A stretch of 64,000 nt of DNA, taken from contig CAJNDS010002428.1 of the NCBI GenBank assembly GCA_905221605.1, positions 1 to 64,000 of the forward strand, in the 5' to 3' direction. Positions 1-8,400 of the stretch are shown here, piece after piece; within the stretch, counting starts at the first letter, position 1, and each line of letters begins with the position of its first letter. Both the position numbers and the translations under genes were made by a program. This DNA is from Symbiodinium natans (taxonomy: Eukaryota; Sar; Dinophyceae; Suessiales; Symbiodiniaceae). The notes below the pieces were generated by a model. It was not told the DNA's origin. It saw only the letters and a list, made by a program, of their open reading frames with translations, and made no database searches.

Positions 1-404
1 CTCTATAATTAACCACAGGCTCAAGCACACAGTGCACGCATCAAAGAGGATACAACGCAATGCATCCAATGGGCAGTCGTGAAGGTGTCTATCGCTGTGC
101 CTGGAGGCGGGCCTACAGGAGGCCGACGTAGGGCTCAACTGCGAGACAATCACAAGCAGCGGAGCAAGACGTTCCATATGGCTTTGAGGGCTGGATGCCT
201 CAACCATGTCAGTGATGCCTTCCTGAGGGGAAGGCGGTGGACTACCTCGGATCTACAGAGTTGACCTGAGCCAGCACTGCACAGCACCCATGAAAAAGTC
301 CCGCCAACACATTCCCTAGAATGCAAAACCGCGAAAGCAGTGTGAAACTGGAGAACAAGACCCTCATGCTTCCAAGGCCAAGCATTAGTGAAGGGGCGGG
401 GTCC
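1..404. other. No gene recognised; 3' flank of the retroelement
   Basis: No convincing coding region is visible here. The stretch lies downstream (minus strand) of the last open frame of the large retroelement and may be its 3' untranslated region. No poly-A or simple-repeat tail marking a LINE 3' end could be identified, so the true end may lie outside the window. Confidence 0.4.
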
Positions 405-1805
405 CTACTGCATTTTCAGGAGTATGTTTGCATTCGGAGCAAAAGCTCGGAGTACTGCCGACGCAGGACTCGCAACTGCCCCTTGTGAGTCGGCCAGGAC
501 AAAAGATCGACACTCGAGGTGCCCACTGCGTTCTCTCATCGCTTGCACGCATTTGACCATCAACAGGGACACAGGCCAGCTACAAGAAGCCAAAACAGGG
601 CAAGGTAGGTCATTCCAATCGCTTGGGTTGAGGAGCTGCAGTTGCCAGGACGGCCAGCCAACCGTGACGGGTGGATGCGCAGCCCTTACAGCCAGGAGAT
701 CATTGTAGGCATATACAGTGAACGGTGTGCCCACCGGCCAATCTACCAGGGCACAGCACGGAGGGACAGGTAGGTGACTAAGTTGCGAAACAGCGAAGAC
801 CCCAAGGAGATCTGGCTGCAGGCGGTTCGGGCACAAAGCACATAAGGCAGGGAAAAGTTGAGTGGTAAGTTGGAGAGTATCTCCTTCAAGAGCTTCTTGT
901 CGAAAGGGGGCAACGCACCAAACGATTTGAATCATACAACCTTGATGTTGAGTAACGCGCACAAGGGTGAGATTGGCAACAAGGCCAGCATACCTTACCC
1001 TACAACGAGAAGCTGCTTCACGGACTGACCAAGGGGCAGGCACGTGACGCTGCAAGGTGGACTGTGTGCGAGGCCATAGACTGCCACAGTGGCCCTCTGC
1101 CTGCGGGTGAGGAGAATCCATTTGGGCAGGCCAATGATGCTCATGAGCAAGTCGCCCGCCCAGGAGCTGCCTTGCAGGAGTTTGATTGGCAAAGTCAGCT
1201 GTAAACGGTGAACGCAGTCGGAAGAAGCGGAGGCTCGCGAGTGGGAAGTCTCCAACTGCATGGACGTCGTAAGTGCATTCGTCAAGAGGCGTGACTCCAA
1301 AGAACGCTCCGGCGTGTTCCCCCGTGGGAATCGCAAAGAAGGGCATTCCCCTCAGACCTTCCAAGAGAAGTCGGAACCAGTGCGAATTAACTGATGCAAG
1401 ACAGGCCACAGACTGGATAGCCAATTGGCACCAATGAAGCATGTGCCAATGAAAGTCTAAGCCGTCCGAGACCTGGCCGATCTTTATTTCTTGTCTTATG
1501 CTCCAACTAAGCCAAGCCTGGAAGGCATCAGCGGCATTTTCCGTGCCATGAACACTCTGCAATGGCAGGGCAAGAACAGCCTTGATGTTGCAGAGATCCA
1601 CAAGAAGGCGTTGCGCGACTGACGATGTCAGTCTTTGCACAGGGTCCTCTCCACCTCCGCAAAGAGGAATTAGAGGGTCATTGCCTAGGACCAGCGTCAA
1701 GGCCACCGGGGACAAATCCAAGGACAGAGCTTGCGGCAGAGCAAGAGTACGGGCGTACTCAAGCTGCCTTGGGTCGCTGTCAAGGCAATCTTCCTCTGTT
1801 GACAT
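405..1805 (-). CDS. Unknown protein in the retroelement 3' region, paralogue 1 (open)
   Basis: An open frame of about 466 codons starts at ATG 1805; the frame stays open upstream only to a TTG at 1823. I do not recognise a family. Its C-terminal part (start MRERSGHLECRSFVL) closely parallels the end of the broken copy at 1969-3487 (MRQRSGYLESRAFVL). A central Trp-rich stretch (LDFHWHMLHWCQLAIQSV) and a segment ending LVDWPVG also have counterparts there. The two copies are therefore tandem paralogues. It follows the other retroelement frames on the same strand and is probably a downstream ORF of that element or a captured host gene. An uninterrupted frame of this length next to a broken copy suggests recent function, but there is no direct evidence of expression. 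Confidence 0.5.
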   Translation of the reverse strand: MSTEEDCLDSDPRQLEYARTLALPQALSLDLSPVALTLVLGNDPLIPLCGGGEDPVQRLTSSVAQRLLVDLCNIKAVLALPLQSVHGTENAADAFQAWLSWSIRQEIKIGQVSDGLDFHWHMLHWCQLAIQSVACLASVNSHWFRLLLEGLRGMPFFAIPTGEHAGAFFGVTPLDECTYDVHAVGDFPLASLRFFRLRSPFTADFANQTPARQLLGGRLAHEHHWPAQMDSPHPQAEGHCGSLWPRTQSTLQRHVPAPWSVREAASRCRVRYAGLVANLTLVRVTQHQGCMIQIVWCVAPFRQEALEGDTLQLTTQLFPALCALCPNRLQPDLLGVFAVSQLSHLPVPPCCALVDWPVGTPFTVYAYNDLLAVRAAHPPVTVGWPSWQLQLLNPSDWNDLPCPVLASCSWPVSLLMVKCVQAMRERSGHLECRSFVLADSQGAVASPASAVLRAFAPNANILLKMQ

Positions 1806-1968
1806 GCTCAAGTTGGGCCGCAAGGCAACGAGTCGTATAGTGTGGCGGCAGGAAAGTGACGTCGCGGGGCAGCCTCAGACTCCCATGAGCCAAAGCACTA
1901 CTACGCTAGTGTGAGCCAAAAGGCGGCAAGAAGGCGTTACCAATGCAGCAAAGCCAGCCGTCCTAGCA

Positions 1969-3487
1969 TCAAAGTAGGCTGTGGGAGGCGGAGACCAATC
2001 TAAACAGGTGACCTTCGAAGGTGAGGCACTTGTACTTAAGAAGCACCCTCGAATCCTCATGGAACGCTGTTTGGATTTTGGTGCACGTGTCCGCAACAAA
2101 GCCCTGTTCATCGCAAAGTACGAAAGCCCGACTTTCAAGGTAACCACTCCGTTGCCGCATGTGTTGCACAATTAGTATTTGCAGCATTAGGACCGGCAGC
2201 ATTGGATCGATTGTGAGATTGAGAGGGAGCATCCCATCAGGCGGATTGACAATACAGAGGCGCCTACTAAAGTAAGACCCTACCAGGACCGGATGCGCCT
2301 CTACCATGTGCTCAAAGGAGGGGAAGGCAACAGCAATAAAGACCGTGCCAACAATCAACAAGAAAGCTGACTAGAGGGACAGCAAAAGTCAGTCCCTGGA
2401 CAACTACTTGGATTTGCACCAGATTGAGATCAAGTCGGAAGGCCATGTTTTCCAGGAGGAGCGGAAGAAGTTCAGCGCCTAGTTGGGTAGAGTCGAGGAG
2501 GTACCACTCTCCGTGCGTGTAGGGTGAGCAACACATGGTGTACTTGAGCATACATCCAAACTCGAGTCCAACTTCAACGAGGACGAAGGTGGCGATTTAC
2601 CCTGTTCGTGAAAGGCGCAGGCCGTTTGGGTGGTGAACTGGTACTCTTGCACTCGTGGCGCACCGGTGCCATTCTCGGCTGGGAGGGGCCCAGAGGGGCG
2701 TTTAAGAACGCCAGGCCAAAAACCATGGTGGGTGGCACGAGCAAGCAGGGTGGGAGGTGACCTTTGGTATGCGAGAAGAGGTGCATGAAGACGGAAAACA
2801 GGCAGACAGGACAGCGAGCTCAACCGAAGAAAAAACACCTCGTAGCTGCCCAGGGTGGTAGTGGCAATTCTGCAAGATGCATGCAATGTTACCGGGAGCG
2901 CAATTATATACGCCTGCCCGATGTGGCCAGCAAGTACATTATGCCACGCCACACTCACTGAACCCATAGCGCGCAGAGTTTGCAACCCCCATTGCTGCCA
3001 CTCAAGGCATCCGCATCCATCTATCTCCCTTAACTGGAGGGCAAGTCCCTTGGACCAACAGCGGTGGATAAGCTGGAGAGCAGCCCCAACCAATTCGGAG
3101 GACTTTACATCGGCATCCAAGTGTGCACGAATGGAGACCGTGCCAGCCAGCTGCATAATGCAAAAGGCGATACTGGACTCCACGGTGCAGAATTTGTTGT
3201 CATACGAGAAGAGGCAGGGCGAAGTATGGATGGAAGAGCCAAGAATCTTCCTAAGATGATCCGGCGCCAAATCCAGACAGAAGGCCATTGCGCGGGTTAA
3301 GGGTCAGTGCTCCCATAACGAGCGCTTGAGCAAAATAACTGTCACGCATGTGCCAACTATATTCGGATGGGGAGGGGTAGGTGATCACAATGTTAGCAGT
3401 GATCAAACAACGAAGCAAATAACAGAGGAGCACGTAAAGGTACGAGTACCATAAGCGGCAATAAAGCCCACCGAGCACAAAGTACAA
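1969..3487 (-). pseudogene. Broken tandem paralogue 2 of the 405-1805 protein
   Basis: Segments in different minus-strand frames line up in order with the open protein at 405-1805. An N-terminal piece around 3340-3260 (YFAQALVMGALTLNP) matches YARTLALPQALSLDLSP. A piece at 3288-2800 carries CGCLEWQQWGLQTLRAMG. A piece at 2551-2312 carries LLVSFLVDCWHG-like sequence matching CALVDWPVG. A C-terminal piece at 2361-1969 carries MRQRSGYLESRAFVL. The frame changes at least twice, so this copy cannot make the whole protein unless introns or frameshifting intervene. The parallels were judged by eye, and identity is moderate, implying an old duplication. Confidence 0.5.
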
Positions 3488-3635
3488 GGGGCAACCACAC
3501 CCTCACTCAGTGGACACATTGGCACATAGCTCCACTGTCTGCGAACAGATGGCCAAAGTGAGGTGGGTCCAGCAAGGGGCATTAAAGCCAGTAACGTGGC
3601 TCTGGATCTATTGTGTGAGAAGAAACAAGGTATGA

Positions 3636-4217
3636 CTACCACGGCCAAAAGAAGTGATAGGGGAATTGTTCACACTCACACAGTTCACGGGCAATGACTG
3701 TTGCTCTTGGCGTTAAGACCTGGAGCAATGCCTCTACCCTACCCCATCCAGTTTTGTGCCCGATTAAAGCCCCGACAACTCGTGAAGACCACTTGGGGGT
3801 CAAAGAAAAGTGCTCCGAAAGTGATTGGGCAAGCGCACGTTCTCCAACGCACGAGATGGCACGGAGATTTGGTGCACTTATTTTCCATAGCATTGACACG
3901 GTAGCGCGAGGTTGAGTGGCAGCGTCCAGCCTTGCAATGACTTCAATGAGAGTCCATGCAAGTAGGAGTTTTTCCTCATCCAGATCTTCGACAATCTCGT
4001 GAATGATCAGTGGATTACCAAAGGAGACGCCTCGATATAAACGATCCTTATGGTACGGGGAAAGGGCTTCGTTCGACTTGCTTTCCTCTAAGAGAGCCAC
4101 GAGGATCGCTCCCGCTGCAGCAGGGAGGACTGTGAGTTCGAAGTCAGCTGTGCTGGAATGACTACCAATGGCTTCATGGTAACGCCAAGCCAGGAGGCAG
4201 CGTGTGGCGGCCAGCAT
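3636..4217 (-). CDS. Hypothetical protein fragment, retroelement 3' region
   Basis: An open frame of about 193 codons from ATG 4217; the frame is open a little further, to a GTG at 4241. The predicted product is largely helical and alanine/leucine-rich, with acidic patches such as IIHEIVEDLDEEKLLLAW. No catalytic motif or family is recognised. It lies between the polymerase-like remnant (4310-5430) and the tandem paralogues, all on the minus strand, so it is probably part of the same element. It could equally be the C-terminal end of the polymerase-like protein displaced by a frame break. Confidence 0.35.
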   Translation of the reverse strand: MLAATRCLLAWRYHEAIGSHSSTADFELTVLPAAAGAILVALLEESKSNEALSPYHKDRLYRGVSFGNPLIIHEIVEDLDEEKLLLAWTLIEVIARLDAATQPRATVSMLWKISAPNLRAISCVGERALAQSLSEHFSLTPKWSSRVVGALIGHKTGWGRVEALLQVLTPRATVIARELCECEQFPYHFFWPW

Positions 4218-4309
4218 GTTTGGTTGTGCCCGGGCGTTCACAACTGGTCTGAGCCAAAGGTGCCGCCATCACGAAAGAGGGAGGGTGGTTGAAATGGGGA
4301 CTACACGCA

Positions 4310-5430
4310 TCACAACGAGGGGGGTGTTACCCACAATCCCCTACGCGGAACAGCTGTAACATCAACGCGTCTCCTTTTATCGTCTCTTTGCCTTTCGACC
4401 TCTAGTATATCCTGAACTTCCAGGATAAGGCGCTTGGACACCCTGTTGGTGGTTGCCTTTGGGTGCTTTGGGAGAGCAGGGCTATGACACGCGATACCCG
4501 CAGCGTTTAACGCATCAACTGCCGCATTAAATTCACTCTTCGTGGTGGTAATAGCAAAGACATCTTGTAGGTTAGCAAATTCCTGGTTAGGTGTGACCTG
4601 TGGATGACAGTGCTGCCCCACCTGGATGAGCTGAACCAACGCTTCAGTAGCCCCTTCGATGAAGGGCGAAACTGCGTTTCTATTTTAGACGTACACCCCG
4701 TCATGTACCCAAAGCACTGTGCCTGCGCAGTACGGGAGCATTGCAGCGAGCCCTTTTCGCATTACGAAGCTTTCCGCAGCTTCAAGTGCAAAAGTTTTGC
4801 ATCCGGTTGGTAAAAAGGGATTCCTTGCTGGATCATAACCTGGAGGGTAGCTTTAGCCTGCACCAAATGTGCAAGAAAACTTGCCAAGGCAGGGGGGATG
4901 GCATAAGCAGCAATACTACCTTCATAAACATGCCGAAGGAAAGCATTGCTGTCCATTCCAACTGCTCTTTGCAACAAGTGCTTGGTTTGTACTGTTTGTG
5001 CTTTGGGCGCGCGTGCAAGGTGACTACTAAATAGCTCCCTGGCTTCAAGCAACGTTGGGAGGGGTGGGTGAGTAGGGCTGTGACATGTAAGGAGGCGCAA
5101 AAGCGTATAATGCGCTCCTTTCATGTCGATTTCAATTGCGTTCGGTCCGATGGCCAAGAAACGTGTTAGCCTTTTACTCGTTTGCCAGTGCCGTATGGCA
5201 TAATATCTGCCCTGTGGGTGCAAAGATGGCCTTCGATACTGGACCAGCCCTGGCCACGTTGTATCAAGCTCGGGGGGAGGCTTGATCCGATTGTAGAGGC
5301 AAAACCGCAAAAGCAGTTCCGGATTCCAAAGTGGGGGGGCCTCAAGAGAAATAGTTTCAGCTCCGGAATGCAAATCCTGTATAGCTTGCAGGTGCCATTG
5401 CTTGGAAGGCAACAGAAAGGCGGAAAGCAC
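4310..5430 (-). pseudogene. Decayed template-dependent DNA polymerase-like ORF
   Basis: The minus-strand frame opens directly after a TGA with a GTG at 5430, overlapping the 3' end of ORF3. It encodes a segment with AIEIDMKGAHYTLLRLL, which resembles polymerase motif A (an Asp followed by a small residue and a His/Glu-type position). At about 4800 the frame must shift to reach TVLWVHDGVYV (4720-4685), a good match to a palm motif C with HDG. A TAA interrupts the frame at about 4683, and the sequence continues in frame past it to about 4310. The motif A/motif C pair suggests a family A-like DNA polymerase palm; this rests on motifs alone. With one frameshift and one stop it is probably inactive in this copy. 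Overlap with the RNase H end of ORF3 suggests that an intact element expresses it by frameshifting or reinitiation. Confidence 0.5.
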
Positions 5431-8400
5431 TCAGTGTTTATTTGCATATGAGGCTGACCCTCACCCGAGTCAAAGAAGACATCTTCATGAAGGGGTGCTT
5501 CGTAGCGGAGACTGTTAGCAGCGATTCCTGCCAGGTGATCAGCGACTTTGTTGCCGACGCGAGGGACATATGACCAATGCACTGTAATGGGTGTGTGCGT
5601 TAACTTTTGCCACATGTTGTCCAGTTTTCGCACTAGGTCTTCCCTATGTAGTCTCAAGGCACCAGCAAAGTGCTTTACAATGTTGATGCAGTCGCCCTGA
5701 AGGATAACCTCCCTAATTTGATTGCTAGCAGCTAGAGATAATGCCTTGTCTAACGTTGCGTCAGCGGCGCATATTTCCGCAAACATAGAATCTGGACAAG
5801 GCTGGAGTGGGATGGCAATCGTTTCAAGAATTACCGGGACTGGTCCGGGCGACCATACGATACCACCCGCACCACCGATACCTTCTTGCACGTGGCAGCT
5901 GCCGTCAAATTGAGCAACAAGGTGGGTATCTTTGACAGGTTTTAACTCAACAATAAGTGGAGTACCTGCAGGGATTGGCCTTAATGCCGTAACTTTAAGG
6001 TGCAGATTGCCGCAATGACACATTTTAGGCCATAGAGCAACATTAGGGACGCCAAGGGTCTGTTGATACATAGGTGCAAGCAAGTAATGCTGTGCATCTA
6101 ATGTTGCTAAGACATCCCCTATATTGGCATTCCTGGGGGAGACGGTAACACCTTGGGCGCTTGCTTTAATTAAGGCAGAAAGGGGATGCTTGACCTCAAT
6201 ATGGAGTCCTCCGTCGTTGCAACAGGGCTTGCAGCGTTCCGTGTCAACCCACCATGCCGGTAATGCTTTGGGAAGTAACATCCTCGGGATGGTATTCCAA
6301 AGACGTGACGCGAGCTTGGGTATGTTACTGATGTGTTTTGCCCGTTGCGGTGTCTCACACCATCCAGGGTGCCAGGTGCATTGCTGTTCCATAGTATATC
6401 TTCTTATGGTCGCAATCCATGCTAATAGGACGGCACAGAATTTCTTGTCAATCCCTCCCTCAACATTGATCTTAGGAAGGGCAGTGTGACACAGGGAGTC
6501 AAACGAGGCAGTGCCAGCATATCCCAATGTGACTAGGACAATAAAGAGGGAGGCTTTGGTGACCACACAAGCCGTAAGCCAATGCTCTGTTGTGTTTGCT
6601 CCCAGCCCACAGAGCAGGCAGTGGCTTTGGATGAAAGTACACTGGTGCTCATTGGGTATAGCTGCTCTGTAAGTAATAGTTCTAGCCGGAGCACCAGGCA
6701 TTGCCGCAAATTGCAGGAGTGGTGCTTGGTTAACATCACAGCAAGGCAGCATGCAGCTGATGGCATGGGCAAGGTCATCAGGGCAGCTTTGGTTGAGATG
6801 ACAGAGTTTGCAGACTGGCATGCTGCCGAACCCATTGTCATACCAGAGCTCTTTCCCTGTTTGTTTGCGTAGGCAGACTCTACATTGCTCGTCCCTAGAG
6901 GCATATTGCCTGTACACAAAATATGCATCGGCTTCTTCAACAATGGCCCATCTAAGTGCGTAGCAACGAGTGACATCCGAAGCCACGTTCTTTGGCGGGA
7001 GGTTTAGCGCAAGCAAAATGGCACATAGCTGTCTCTCATGTGCATGGTTCGCAACTTTTTGTCGAAGATATCCTTGCGCCTGAACACAAGCAGCATTGCG
7101 CAACACTGCTCTAAGCGCAATTTGCGCCTGCTTGAGCTTGCGACCGCCTGAGTGAGGGCTCACTCGAGGCAGCGCAGCAGATAGGGCATCATGGCACTTG
7201 CTTTTGAACTGCTCAATGATTGGTGAGTCTCCTAAGGAGACTGATTTCTGAATGGCTTGCCTGGCTTGCACAAGCAACGAATGGTAGAAGGGAAGGTTGG
7301 CCGCATGCGCATTTTCAAGGTCATGCAGGATAACGTTTAAAGCCCATTTGCCTCTCCAGCGCAGCAGTAGGCCAACTTTAGATAATATGGCGCCTATCTC
7401 AGGATCCATTGCCCTAGGCGCTTTGATAAAATCAAAAACGCCCGCCATATGTTTGGCCTGAATCCAGGGACGCCTCAAAATAGTTGAGCTGGCAATAGCT
7501 AGTGCTTTGAGCATATGCCTTTTGGTGAAGGCGTACAAGGAATTGCAGAAAAGAGGGCAAGAGGCAATGAAGGCCGTATGGAATTGAATCCTGGCAGGCA
7601 TTGATGCAGTAAGGGAAAGAGCTTGTTTATTCCTTCTCAACATATTGCACAAGGCCTTATCAAGGATCAGCATGCGCAAGGAAACATCTGACATTTTCCT
7701 TTGTCCAACCCAATGGATTTCATCAATAGACGTTGCTTGCTCCCATTCATATTTTGACATGCGGCCACGCAGGATAAAGCCCAACATTGTTGCAGTCTCA
7801 GCAATAATCTTAGACCCCCAAGGCGTCATGTCGAGGAGAAGGATATCAGCAGTTTTGAAGGGCTTGTTGGTAAGAATAGAAGTTTTGCATTTGCATTTGC
7901 AAGGCGATGCAATAATGCAAGCCAACAAAGCCTGGAAATTTTGCTGTTGTGTGCACATGCAAAGCAGCATATCGCTAGACAGGACGTAGCATTTGCTTCC
8001 GCTTACTAAGAGCAGTCCGTGTCGCACGTCAAGCCTAGTCAAGGACATCCTCATTGCTTGGTCGAGGCTGTAGATGTTCTGTTGAAGCAGTAAGCACAAG
8101 GCTTGATGCAATGAGGGACCTCCAATGGTGAGAGTATTGCTCGGTGGAAGCTGTTTGGACTCAATCCAAGCGACACCAAATTGGGCTATGCATGCTCTGA
8201 CATCCCCAGGGAGAACCTGTAAAGAAATAAACCCTGCTTGGAAGCATTGGTGACGGAGAACTTGTAACCCCGCGCTGTGCGCTGGTTCGAAAGTTCTTTG
8301 TGCCTTTTCCACCCAATGCAGGCCTTTGGAGGCAGCGCTGTTATCGTCCATGTAAGCCGTTAGTCTTATGAAGGAAGAAATGTCGTGCAGCGCCCAAATC

